Origin: Schlegelella_A sp963778525 | GTDB lineage: Bacteria; Pseudomonadota; Gammaproteobacteria; Burkholderiales; Burkholderiaceae_C | NCBI GenBank assembly: GCA_963778525.1 | Contig: CAVZUJ010000001.1 | Span: 62,001 to 126,000 of the forward strand | DNA length: 64,000 bases | Reading direction: 5' to 3' | Part shown: piece by piece, positions 1-10,718 of the stretch | How positions within the stretch are numbered: the first letter of the stretch is position 1 | Layout: each line of letters starts with the position of its first letter | Position numbers and translations under genes: made by a program | Notes under the pieces: generated by a model | The model's input: only the letters and a program-made list of their open reading frames with translations | The model's database searches: none | Told to the model about the DNA's origin: nothing

Positions 1-1
1 T

Positions 2-709
2 CCCGACTACGCCTTCGGCCACACGCTGCAGTCGGGCCTCGAGGCGGCCTGCGCGAAGGCCGGCGGCACCAAGCTCGGCGCCGATCTCACGCCGCTCGGC
101 ACCACCGATTTCTCGTCCTACCTGATCAAGGCGCAAGCCGCCAAGCCCGACGTCATCCTCTTCCTGACGCAGGGCGACGACATGGTCAACGCGCTCAAGC
201 AGGCGGTGCAGTTCGGCCTCGACAAGCGCTTTCACCTCGCCGGCGCGCCAGCAGGAGCTCGAAGCCGCTCGAGGGCCTGCCGCCCGAGGCGCGCATCGGC
301 ACCTGGGTCTTCGAGTGGTACTGGAACCAGCCGGGCGTGCCGCACGTCGCCGAGTTCGTCGACGCGATCAAGAAGAAGACCGGCCGGGTGCCGACGGCGC
401 GCACCTGGTTCGGCTTCGCGTCGGTCTGGGCCTGCGCGCTGGCGGCGAACAACGCCAAGTCGCTGGAGACGGTGAAGATGGCCAAGGCGCTGCAGGGCAT
501 GCACCTGCCGCCCGAAGTGGCGCTGATGCCCGACGGCGCGTTCTTCCGCGCCGGCCAGAACCAGCTGATCCCCAACCTCTACGTCGGCCATGCGCAGGCG
601 AAGGGCATGCGCCGAAGATGACCTGTTCAAGGTGACCGAGCTGGTCAAGGGTGTCGACGCCGCCGGCACGCTCGAGGAGACCGGCTGCAAGATGACCTGG
701 CCGACCTGA
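2..709 (+). CDS. Branched-chain amino acid ABC transporter, periplasmic binding protein (5'-partial, frameshifted)
   Basis: This is the C-terminal part of a Leu/Ile/Val-type periplasmic binding protein; the start lies outside the window. The opening PDYAFGHTLQ and the later LEGLPPEARIGTWVFEWYW and KKTGRVPTARTWFGF stretches are typical of the Peripla_BP_6 family. The reading is broken by an apparent extra C near 250 and another near 268, and by lost bases near 608-613; between them the coding sense is perfect. It ends at TGA 707-709. The next genes encode the two permeases and two ATPases of the same transporter, so the product should deliver branched-chain amino acids or a related amide to them. 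Whether the indels are real or sequence errors is discussed as a finding. Confidence 0.85.
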
Positions 710-875
710 GCGCGATGACAGCGCGGGCGTCGCGATCTGCGCGGCGCCCGTATGCGATTCAGCGGCCGGCGCGAAGCGCGCGCCGGCAGCGCTCTCGCAG
801 ACGAGCGCGGTCGACCTGCAGGCGGTCCTTCGCAGCCCACGCTCCAGAGTTAGCCGCTGAGAGGAGCCGCGCCCG

Positions 876-1747
876 ATGACCCAGCTGCTCCTCTTCAACA
901 TCTTCAACGGCCTGATCGTCGGCGCGTTCTACGCGCTGATGGCGCTCGGCCTGTCGCTGATCCTCAACCTCAGCGGCGTCATCAATTTCGCGCACGGCGG
1001 GTTCCTGGCGATCGGCGCCTACCTCGCCTACACGCTGATGCCGACGATCGGCTTCTGGGGTGCGCTGTCGTCGCGCCGATCCTGACGGCGCTGCTCGGCC
1101 TGGTCGTCGAGCGGGTGCTGATCCGCCGCCTCTACGGCCGCGATCCGCTGTACAGCCTGCTGCTGACCTTCGGGCTGGCCTACATCCTCGAAGACGGCAC
1201 GCGCTACATCTGGGGCGCGCAGAGCCTGCCCTTTCCGATCCCGGGCTGGCTGACCACGCCGCTGTCGCACCGAGTTCTTCTTCCTCACCGGCTATCGCCT
1301 GTTCATGGTGCTGCTGGTGGCGATCGCGGTCGGCGCGCCTGTTCTTCATCCTCAACCGCACCCGCCTCGGCATGCGCATCCGCGCCGGCACGCTCGACCT
1401 CGAGACCGTGTCGGTGCTCGGCGTCAACGTCGGCGTGCTGCGCAACCTCAATTTCGGCCTGGGCATCTATCTCGCCGGGCCTGGCCGGCGTGCTCGCCGC
1501 CGGCATGCTCGGCCTGCAGCCGACGATCGGCACCTCGCTCATCATGCCGAGCTTCGTCGCCATCATCGTCGGCGGGCTCGGCAGCCTGCCCGGCACCCTG
1601 CTCGGCGGCCTGCTGATCGGCGTCGCTTCGGGCGTCACCACGGTGTTCTTTCCCTCGGCGACCGAGGCGGTGATGTACGTGATGATGGGCCTCGTTCTGC
1701 TGGTGCGGCCGCGCGGCCTGCTCGGCGAGGAAGGGAGGACGCAATGA
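876..1747 (+). CDS. livH: Branched-chain amino acid ABC transporter permease, LivH type (frameshifted)
   Basis: Inner-membrane permease of the Liv importer. ATG 876 follows a GAGGAG ribosome site at 861-866. The N-terminus (MTQLLLFNIFNGLIVGAFYA) and the motif GVINFAHGGF are characteristic of LivH. The protein can be followed in all three frames: one base is missing near 1068 and single extra bases sit near 1267, 1338 and 1484. Rejoined, it is a normal-length protein of about 290 residues. The stop (1745-1747) overlaps the livM start codon as ATGA, so the two are translationally coupled. No in-frame nonsense codon is seen apart from those the indels create. Confidence 0.88.
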
Positions 1748-2699
1748 GTCGCGCGCGACAAGCTCGCCTGGAACGCGGTCCTCTGGGTCGTGCTGCTGAC
1801 GATGCCGTACTGGATGAACGCGATCGGCGGCTACACCGAGCTCGCAGCCGCGTCGTCGTGCTCGGCCTGGCGGCGATGGCGCTCAACTTCCTGCTCGGCT
1901 TCACCGGCGTGCTGTCGTTCGGCCACGCCGCCTACTTCGGCCTCGGCGCCTACGGCGCGGCGATGACGATCAAGTTCCTGATGCCGAGCACGCCGTTCGC
2001 GATCCTGGTCGGCGTCGTCGTCGGCACGCTCGCGGCGGCGGCGATCGGCGCGCTGATCGTCAAGCTGCGCGGCGTCTACTTCGCGATGGTGACGATCGCC
2101 TTCGGCCAGGTGTTCTACTTCATCGCCTTCCGCTGGAATTCGGTCACCGGCGGCGACGACGGCATCAACGGCTGGCAGCGCCAGCCGATGGACCTGGGCT
2201 TCGCGCACGGTCGACATCGCCGGCAACGACAAGGCGTTCTACTACTTCGTGCTCGCTGCTGTTCGCGGTCGCGGTCGGCGGTCATGGCGCATGCTGCTGC
2301 GCTCGCCGCTCGGCCGCACCCTGATCGCGATCCGCGAGAACGAGCGGCGCGCGCGCTTCCTCGGCATCCCGGTCGAGCGCCACATCTGGATCTCGTTCGT
2401 CATCTCCGGCTTCTTCGTGAGCCTTGCCGGCACGCTCTACGCGCTGCTCAGCAACTTCACCGATCCGCGCTCGCTGCACTGGACCCTGTCGGGCAACTTC
2501 GTGATCATGGCCGTGCTGGGCGGCATGCGCTCGTTCTGGGGGCCGCTGATCGGCGCCGCGATCTTCGTCGTGCTGCAGGACTACGTCTCGAGCCACACCG
2601 AGAACTGGATGTCGTTCATCGGCCTGTTCTTCGTGCTCGTGGTCGCTGTTCTTTCCGCGCGGCGTGCTCGGCATCATCAAGCGCAGGGTCGCCTCGTGA
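1744..2699 (+). CDS. livM: Branched-chain amino acid ABC transporter permease, LivM type (frameshifted)
   Basis: Second membrane permease of the Liv importer. ATG 1744 has a strong GGGAGG site at 1733-1738. After a disturbed start, the segment NFLLGFTGVLSFGHAAYFG is the LivM signature, followed by VKLRGVYFAMVTIAFGQ and GRTLIAIRENERRARFLGI. The end reads GVLGIIKRRVAS with TGA 2697-2699, overlapping the GTG of the next gene. Indels are visible near 1750, 1848, 2208, 2250-2290 and 2650. Apart from these, residue conservation is that of a working gene. It works with LivH as the transport channel, powered by LivG and LivF. Confidence 0.87.
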
Positions 2700-3449
2700 G
2701 CCTGCTGCAGCGTGCAGAACGTGTCGCGCCACTTCGGCAGCCTGGTCGCGGTCGACCACGTCTCGATGACGGTCGAGCCGGGCGAGCTGCGCGCCGTCAT
2801 CGGGCCCAACGGCGCCGGCAAGACGACCTTCTTCAACATGATCAGCGGCTTCTTTCCGCCGACGTCGGGCACGATCGTCTTCGACGAGCAAGGACATCAC
2901 CGCCTGGCCGGCGCACAAGCGCGTCGCCGACGGCATGGCGCGCACCTTCCAGATCACCGAGATCTTTCCGGAGCTGAGCGTGCGCGAGAACCTGCGCATC
3001 CCGGTCGAGGTCGCGGCCGGGCTTGCGCCTGCGGCCGTGGCTGTCGCGCGCCGCCGACGCGAAGATCCGCGCCCGCGCTCGACGAGCTGCTGCAGATGGG
3101 CGGCCTCACCGACAAGGCCGACCGCCTGGTCGGCGAGCTGTCGCACGGCGACCAGCGCGCCACCGAGATCATGATGTCGCTCGCGCTGAAGCCGCGCCTG
3201 CTGCTGCTCGACGAGCCGACCGCCGGCATGGGCGACCAGGAAACCTACGACGTCACGCGCCTGATCCGCCGCCTGCATCGCGACGAGAAGCTCACGATCG
3301 TGCTGATCGAGCACGACATGCGCGTCGTCTTCCATCTCGCCGACCGCATCATGGTGCTGGCCGAGGGCGCCGTGCTGGCCGAGGGCACGGCCGCCGAGAT
3401 CGCCAAGGACGAGCGCGTGCAGGCCGCCTATCTCGGGAAGACCGAATGA
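2696..3449 (+). CDS. livG: Branched-chain amino acid ABC transporter ATPase, LivG type (frameshifted)
   Basis: ATP-hydrolysing subunit of the Liv importer. GTG 2696 overlaps the livM stop. Walker A is GPNGAGKTT near 2810, the Walker B aspartate lies in LLLLDEPTAGMG near 3205, and the H-loop is in LIEHDMRVVF. The signature before Walker B reads GELSHGDQR, as is usual for LivG, instead of LSGGQ. Extra or lost single bases occur near 2713, 2889, 3020 and 3075. The stop (3447-3449) overlaps the livF start as ATGA. Rejoined length is about 250 residues, normal for the family. Confidence 0.88.
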
Positions 3450-4171
3450 ACGTGCTCGAAGCGCGAAGGCCTGCAGACCTACTACGGCAAGAGCCACATC
3501 CTGCACGGCGTCGGCCTGACCGTCGGCGAAGGCGAGATCGTCACCCTGCTCGGCCGCAACGGCGCCGGCAAGTCGACGACCCTGCGCAGCCTGATCGGCC
3601 TGACGCCACGCCCGCGAAGGCAGGATCGCGATCTTCGGCCAGGACGACGACGGGCTGGCCGCCGTACCGCATCGCCGCGCTCGGCGTCGGCTTCGTGCCC
3701 GAAGGCCGGCGCATCTTCGCCAACCTGACCGTCGACGAGAACCTGCGGGTGCCGCTCGAGCGCACCGGGGCCGTGGACGATCGCCCGCGTCTACGAGCTC
3801 TTTCCGCGCCTGCCGAGCGCAAGGCGAACAAGGGCCGCCAGCTTTCCGGCGGCGAGCAGGAGATGCTGTCGATCGCCCGCGCCCTGCTGCTCAATCCGCG
3901 CCTGCTGATGCTCGACGAGCCCTCGCAGGGCCTGGCGCCGCTGATCGTCAAGCAGGTGTTCGAGGTGATCGTCGCCGCGCGCAAGGAAGGCATGTCGGTG
4001 CTGCTGGTCGAGCAGAACGTGCGCGCCGCGGTGGAGGTCGCCGACCGCGCCTACGTGCTCGACAACGGCAGCATCGCCTACGAGGGGCCGGCGGCCGAGT
4101 TCGCCAAGGACGAGGAACGGGTGCGCGCCCTCGCCGGCGCCAGCGCCGAAAGCTGGGACGCCGTCGAATAG
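3446..4171 (+). CDS. livF: Branched-chain amino acid ABC transporter ATPase, LivF type (frameshifted)
   Basis: Second ATPase of the Liv importer and last gene of the operon. ATG 3446 overlaps the livG stop. Walker A is GRNGAGKSTT near 3555, the ABC signature LSGGEQEML near 3842, and Walker B LLMLDEPSQGLAP near 3905, a typical LivF form. Indels near 3464, 3605-3660, 3785 and 3815 break the reading frame; the last 110 codons are open to TAG 4169-4171. The gene order binding protein-permease-permease-ATPase-ATPase is the standard Liv arrangement. Confidence 0.88.
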   Translation: MNVLEARRPADLLRQEPHPARRRPDRRRRRDRHPARPQRRRQVDDPAQPDRPDATPAKAGSRSSARTTTGWPPYRIAALGVGFVPEGRRIFANLTVDENLRVPLERTGAVDDRPRLRALSAPAERKANKGRQLSGGEQEMLSIARALLLNPRLLMLDEPSQGLAPLIVKQVFEVIVAARKEGMSVLLVEQNVRAAVEVADRAYVLDNGSIAYEGPAAEFAKDEERVRALAGASAESWDAVE

Positions 4172-4258
4172 CGCGCGGCCGGCCGTCGTGCGACGGCTCG
4201 AGCGCATGACAGAATCGCGGCCAGTTTTCGGCGCCCCCGCGCCCGACATCGAAGCCTC

Positions 4259-5599
4259 GTGAATCTCGTTTTTCCGCACACCTTCGTTCCCTGGTTTCGC
4301 ACCGTTGCGCCGCATATCCATGCGTACCACGGAAAGACCTTCGTCGTCGCCATCGCCGGCGAGCTGATCGCGGCCGGCAAGCTGCCGTCGTTCGCGCAGG
4401 ACCTGGCGATCCTGCATGCGATGGGCATCCGGCTGGTTCTCGTGCACGGCTTTCGGCCCCAGGTGAACGAGCAGCTGCGATCCAAGGGTCACGAGTCGCG
4501 CTTCAGCCATGGCCTGCGCATCACCGATGCCGTGGCTCTCGACAGCGCGCAGGAGGCTGCCGGCCAGCTGCGTTTCGAGATCGAGGCCGCCTTCTCGCAA
4601 GGACTGCCGAACACGCCGATGGCCAACGCGATCGTGCGCGTGGTCTCAGGCAACTTCCTGACGGCACAGCCGGTCGGCATCGTCGACGGCGTCGACTTCA
4701 TTCATAGCGGCGTCGTTCGCAAGGTCGACGCCGTGGCCATCCGCCGCGCCATCGATATCGGCGCGCTCCTGCTGCTTTCGCCCTTCGGTTTTTCGCCGAC
4801 CGGCGAGGCCTTCAACCTCACCATGGAAGACGTGGCGACCAGCACCGCCATCGCCCTGCAGGCCGACAAGCTCCTTTTCGTGACCGAGATCGCCGGCATC
4901 CACGAGGATCCGTCGGACCCGGAGACCCCCATCGATACCGAGCTCGCACTGGCCGACGCCGAGCGCTTGCTCGCCGCCCTGCCCCACCCGACGCAGCCCA
5001 CCGACACGGCGTTCTACCTGCAGCATTGCGTCAAGGCCTGCCGCGGCGGCGTCGAGCGCTCGCACATCCTGCCCTTCGCGCTCGACGGGGCCTTGCTCAT
5101 CGAGGTCTTCACGCACGACGGCATCGGCACCATGGTGGTCGACGAAAAGCTGGAGAGCCTGCGCCAGGCGAGCGCCGACGACATCGGCGGCGTGTTGCAG
5201 CTGATCGAGCCGTTCGAGCGCGACGGCACGCTCGTCAAACGCGATCGCACGGAAATCGAGCGCGATATCGACAACTACACCGTCATCGAGCACGACGGCG
5301 TGATATTCGGCTGCGCCGCGTTGTACCCGTATCCGGAGGCAAAAACCGCCGAAATGGCGGCCCTCACGGTTTCCCCCCAGGTTCAAGGCCAGGGCGATGG
5401 CGAGAGAATATTGAAGAGGGTCGAACAAAGGGCGCGCGCTCTCGGGCTCGAGAGTATCTTCGTGCTGACGACGCGGACGATGCACTGGTTCATCAAGCGG
5501 GGATTCGCACAGGTTGATCCGGATTGGCTGCCCGAAGCCCGCAAGCGCAAGTACAACTGGGATCGGCGTTCGCAGGTATTGGTCAAGAAACTGGGCTGA
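4259..5599 (+). CDS. argA: N-acetylglutamate synthase (amino-acid N-acetyltransferase)
   Basis: Catalyses the first step of arginine synthesis, transfer of acetyl from acetyl-CoA to glutamate. The 446-residue protein has the expected two parts: an amino-acid-kinase-like domain (about residues 25-290; LVHGFRPQVNEQL and HGLRITDAVAL are diagnostic) and a GNAT acetyltransferase domain (about 300-446; VQGQGDGERIL is the acetyl-CoA loop). GTG 4259 is used because the protein from there starts NLVFPHTFVPWFR, the normal family N-terminus. It stands alone after the liv operon; no arginine genes adjoin it. The reading frame is intact, unlike its upstream neighbours. Confidence 0.95.
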   Translation: MNLVFPHTFVPWFRTVAPHIHAYHGKTFVVAIAGELIAAGKLPSFAQDLAILHAMGIRLVLVHGFRPQVNEQLRSKGHESRFSHGLRITDAVALDSAQEAAGQLRFEIEAAFSQGLPNTPMANAIVRVVSGNFLTAQPVGIVDGVDFIHSGVVRKVDAVAIRRAIDIGALLLLSPFGFSPTGEAFNLTMEDVATSTAIALQADKLLFVTEIAGIHEDPSDPETPIDTELALADAERLLAALPHPTQPTDTAFYLQHCVKACRGGVERSHILPFALDGALLIEVFTHDGIGTMVVDEKLESLRQASADDIGGVLQLIEPFERDGTLVKRDRTEIERDIDNYTVIEHDGVIFGCAALYPYPEAKTAEMAALTVSPQVQGQGDGERILKRVEQRARALGLESIFVLTTRTMHWFIKRGFAQVDPDWLPEARKRKYNWDRRSQVLVKKLG

Positions 5600-5657
5600 A
5601 ACCGGCCCGGATTCATTTCGGCCGACGCGACAGGCGCGCCGGCGCACGGAGCAGAGC

Positions 5658-5930
5658 ATGGCAAGAACGATTCAATGCACTTACCTGAAGCGCGAGGCCG
5701 AAGGGCTCGAGTACGCGCCCTATCCGGGCGAGCTGGGCAAGCGCATCTACGCCTCGATCAGCAAGGAGGCCTGGGCGGCGTGGATGAAGCACCAGACGAT
5801 GCTCGTCAACGAGAATCGCCTCAATCTGGCGGACCAGCGGGCACGCCAATATCTGGCCCGGCAGATGGAGAACTTTCTTTTCGGCACCGGTGCGGAACAG
5901 GTGGCCGGATATGTCCCGCCCTCGCCTTGA
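5658..5930 (+). CDS. yggX: Fe(2+)-trafficking / oxidative damage protection protein, YggX family
   Basis: Small cytoplasmic protein (90 residues) of the YggX family, linked in enterobacteria to iron trafficking and protection of Fe-S clusters. It begins MARTIQCTYLKREAEGLEY and keeps the conserved Cys7, the PYPGELGKRIY segment, and the C-terminal LARQMENFLFG helix. ATG 5658 is supported by the exact family N-terminus; longer upstream readings have no homology. It sits between argA and an H-NS gene, all on the plus strand. Confidence 0.95.
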   Translation: MARTIQCTYLKREAEGLEYAPYPGELGKRIYASISKEAWAAWMKHQTMLVNENRLNLADQRARQYLARQMENFLFGTGAEQVAGYVPPSP

Positions 5931-5990
5931 GTACGCATAGAATCCCGGTCTCGGCAAATCCGATATCGAACAAGAAGGCGGGGGTTCAGG

Positions 5991-6299
5991 ATGGCGACGC
6001 TGCAGGAGTTATTGGCGCAGAAAGAAGCGCTGGAACGTCAGATCGAGCAAACCAAAAAGCACCAACGCGGCGAAGCCATCGACAAGGTTCGAGCCCTGAT
6101 GGCCGAATATGGTCTATCGGTCGCCGACCTGGGTGCCAAGGCTCCCGGCAAGGCCAAATCGTCGGCCGGCACCGGCAAGGTTCCGGCCAAATATCGCAAT
6201 GTCTCCACGGGTGAATCCTGGAGCGGCCGTGGCCTGCAGCCCCGCTGGTTGAAAGCGGCGCTCGCCAGCGGCAAGAAACTGGGCGATTTCGCCGTCTGA
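5991..6299 (+). CDS. H-NS family nucleoid-associated DNA-binding protein
   Basis: A 102-residue H-NS/BpH3-type protein. Residues 1-50 form a predicted coiled-coil oligomerisation helix (LLAQKEALERQIEQTKKH). The C-terminal DNA-binding module carries the family motif YRN-x-x-TGE-x-WSGRG near residues 66-80, followed by QPRWLKAAL. A short Lys/Gly/Ser linker (about 49-63) joins them. Family members bind AT-rich DNA and silence acquired genes. Encoded alone upstream of dnaG. The window's accessory region at 32-42 kb would be a natural target, but that is inference. Confidence 0.92.
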   Translation: MATLQELLAQKEALERQIEQTKKHQRGEAIDKVRALMAEYGLSVADLGAKAPGKAKSSAGTGKVPAKYRNVSTGESWSGRGLQPRWLKAALASGKKLGDFAV

Positions 6300-6371
6300 T
6301 CTACGCGCCGCGGGCGCGGCGCCTGCGACACAGCCGCGCCGGCCGGGCGCAAGCTCGTGTCTAATGTTTCG

Positions 6372-8111
6372 GTGATCCCGCCCGCCTTCGTTCATGACCT
6401 GCTGGCCCGCGTCGACATCGTCGAAGTGGTCGGCCGCTCGGTCGAGCTGAAGCGGGCCGGCGCGACGCACAAGGGCCTGTGCCCTTTTCACGGCGAGAAG
6501 TCGCCGAGCTTCACGGTCAGCCCCTCGCGCCAGACCTATCACTGTTTCGGCTGCGGCGTTCACGGCAATGCCGTCGGCTTCCTGATGGAGCACCACGGCA
6601 TGGGCTTCATCGACGCCGTTCGCGATCTGGCGCAGCAGGTCGGAATGACGGTGCCGGAAGACACCAGCTCGGCGGCCGATCGCGAACAGGCTGCCGCCCA
6701 CAAGCAGAAGCAGGCCACGCTCGGCGACGTGCTGGCGCGCGCCGCCGAGAGTTATCGCCGGCAACTGAAATCGAGCGACCGCGCCATCACGTACCTGAAG
6801 GGCCGCGGCCTCAGCGGCGAGATCGCGGCACGCTTCGGGCTTGGCTACGCACCCGAAGGCTGGCGTGGACTGGCGAGTGTCTTCCCAAGCTACGACGACC
6901 CGTTGCTTGAGGAAAGCGGCCTGGTCATCGCGCAGGGTGGCGACGGCGGCGATGCGGGCACCGAAGAGGCGACACCGCAGAAGCGCTACGACCGCTTTCG
7001 CGATCGGATCATGTTCCCGATCCGCTCGGTCCAGGGCGCGGTCATCGGCTTCGGCGGCCGGGTCCTCGATCGTGGCGAGCCGAAATACCTGAATTCCCCG
7101 GAGACCCCGGTATTCAGCAAGGGACGCGAGCTCTACGGATTGTTCGAAGCCCGCACCGCGATTCGCCAGCGCGGCTACGTGCTCGTCGTCGAGGGCTACA
7201 TGGACGTGGTCGCCCTGGCCCAGTCCGGTTTCGACAATGCGGTGGCAACTCTCGGCACGGCGTGCACCGCCGAGCACGTGCAAAAGCTGGTTCGCTTCTC
7301 GGAAGCGGTGGTCTTCAGCTTCGACGGCGATGCCGCGGGACGGCGCGCCGCCGCTCGCGCGCTCGATGCGAGCCTGCCGCATGCCACCGATACCCGCAGC
7401 TTCCGGTTTCTCTTCCTGCCGCCCGAGCACGACCCGGACACCTATGTCAGGGAGCACGGGACACAGGCCTTCGAAAAGCTCGTCGAGCAGGCCGTACCGC
7501 TGTCGCGCCAGATCGTCGCGCTGGCCGGCGAAGGGCTCGACTTCGCAACGGCAGAAGGCCGGGCGCGCTTCCTGGCGGAGGCCAAGCCGCGCTGGATGGC
7601 GCTGCCCGAAGGCATGCTGAAGCGCCAGCTGCTGGGCGAGATCGCGTCGCGCGCGGCCTTGCCCACCGACGAGCTCGCCGCGGGTTGGCGGGTCGCCGAT
7701 GCGCCACGACTGCGGGCCGAATCTTCGACGGCATTCGCCGGCCGAGCGCGCCGGCCGACCAGGCAGGTGATGCGCCAACCGCACGATCGCGTCGTCTGGG
7801 CGCTGCTGCTCGAAAGCGCCTGGTGGGAGGAATTGAGCGCCAGCGACCACGCGCTCCTGTGCGGCCTGCCCGGCTGGCACGGCGAGGCGTTTCGATTCAT
7901 CGACCGAACCTGCGCCGAGCATGGCTCCCAGGCGTGGGCGGTCCTGCGCGAGCGCATTGCGGACCAGCCTTGGAGCGCCTCGGCCCTGGCACTGGTGGAT
8001 GCCGAAGACGCCGGCATCGAGCCGCTTCTCGAGGATCTGCACGGCTCCATGGCGCAGCTGCGCGTCGCCGGCGAAAAGCGCGCAGCGGCTCTCGTTCTCG
8101 GGCGTCTTTGA
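6372..8111 (+). CDS. dnaG: DNA primase
   Basis: Makes RNA primers at the replication fork. The 579-residue protein has a CHC2 zinc finger near residues 35-65 (CPFH..., YHCFGCG), a DnaG core, a TOPRIM domain with VVEGYMD and SFDGDAAGRRA holding the acidic metal ligands, and a helical C-terminal region that would contact DnaB. GTG 6372 is chosen because the family begins IPPAFVHDLLARVDIV; a GTG at 6357 is also in frame. No clear Shine-Dalgarno precedes either. dnaG-rpoD is the conserved tail of the macromolecular synthesis operon. rpsU is not upstream here. Confidence 0.95.
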   Translation: MIPPAFVHDLLARVDIVEVVGRSVELKRAGATHKGLCPFHGEKSPSFTVSPSRQTYHCFGCGVHGNAVGFLMEHHGMGFIDAVRDLAQQVGMTVPEDTSSAADREQAAAHKQKQATLGDVLARAAESYRRQLKSSDRAITYLKGRGLSGEIAARFGLGYAPEGWRGLASVFPSYDDPLLEESGLVIAQGGDGGDAGTEEATPQKRYDRFRDRIMFPIRSVQGAVIGFGGRVLDRGEPKYLNSPETPVFSKGRELYGLFEARTAIRQRGYVLVVEGYMDVVALAQSGFDNAVATLGTACTAEHVQKLVRFSEAVVFSFDGDAAGRRAAARALDASLPHATDTRSFRFLFLPPEHDPDTYVREHGTQAFEKLVEQAVPLSRQIVALAGEGLDFATAEGRARFLAEAKPRWMALPEGMLKRQLLGEIASRAALPTDELAAGWRVADAPRLRAESSTAFAGRARRPTRQVMRQPHDRVVWALLLESAWWEELSASDHALLCGLPGWHGEAFRFIDRTCAEHGSQAWAVLRERIADQPWSASALALVDAEDAGIEPLLEDLHGSMAQLRVAGEKRAAALVLGRL

Positions 8112-8136
8112 CGAAAACCGCCAGTCAGGCGATAAT
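8108..8136 (+). promoter_or_regulatory. Near-consensus sigma70 promoter for rpoD
   Basis: A -35 box TTGACG (8108-8113), a 17-base spacer and a -10 box GATAAT (8131-8136) match the sigma70 consensus at 5 of 6 positions each with ideal spacing. The -35 box overlaps the dnaG stop codon (8109-8111). Transcription would start near 8143, about 287 bases before rpoD. This separates rpoD expression from dnaG read-through. Confidence 0.75.
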
Positions 8137-8429
8137 CGAGGGTTTTCGCGATCGCGGCGAAGTGACGGCAGTACCTCCGGGCCCCGGCCACCCTCTGAAC
8201 GAGGGTTACCCCACAAGGCCCCCTTTACCCGCAAGGGCTGCAAATCGGCAGGCACAGCCTCCGGTCACCCCGCAACGGCTCGGTCCACGTTGGAGCTGCA
8301 AGGCCCCTGCGTCGCCCGGGCCGTTTGTCGCGCGTGCCTCGATGAGACCGATCTTGATTTTCGCGCTCTGGCGCGCACTTCAATGACCGGGCTTTCGAAC
8401 GCAGCAGGCCTATCACCAAAAGGAATTGC
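8137..8429 (+). other. Long rpoD leader (about 290 nt, no gene seen)
   Basis: No open frame with coding character is visible between the promoter and the rpoD start. Short complementary pieces (for example GAGGGT/ACCCTC around 8190-8206) allow local hairpins, but I see no clear intrinsic terminator. The stretch would be transcribed as a 5' untranslated region, followed by an AAAAGGAA ribosome site at about 8417-8424. Confidence 0.45.
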
Positions 8430-10613
<2,184 letters not shown>

Positions 10614-10633
10614 GCGCAGGCCGCTCGGCAACC

Positions 10634-10665
10634 AGGGTTCCCGCCGCGAGGCCGGAACCCTTTTT
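10634..10665 (+). terminator. Intrinsic terminator after rpoD
   Basis: An 8-base stem AGGGTTCC (10634-10641) pairs with GGAACCCT (10654-10661) and runs straight into TTTT. It starts 21 bases after the rpoD stop. Confidence 0.8.
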
Positions 10666-10718
10666 GCTGGCGCCGCCGGGATAAACTCGAATCCGATGCG
10701 CTGCCCGCCCCTTCCGGC

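Noticed and set aside
6114..8255. A 713-codon minus-strand open frame opposite dnaG
   Set aside because: Antisense shadow; the plus strand has zinc-finger and TOPRIM motifs and a proper family length.
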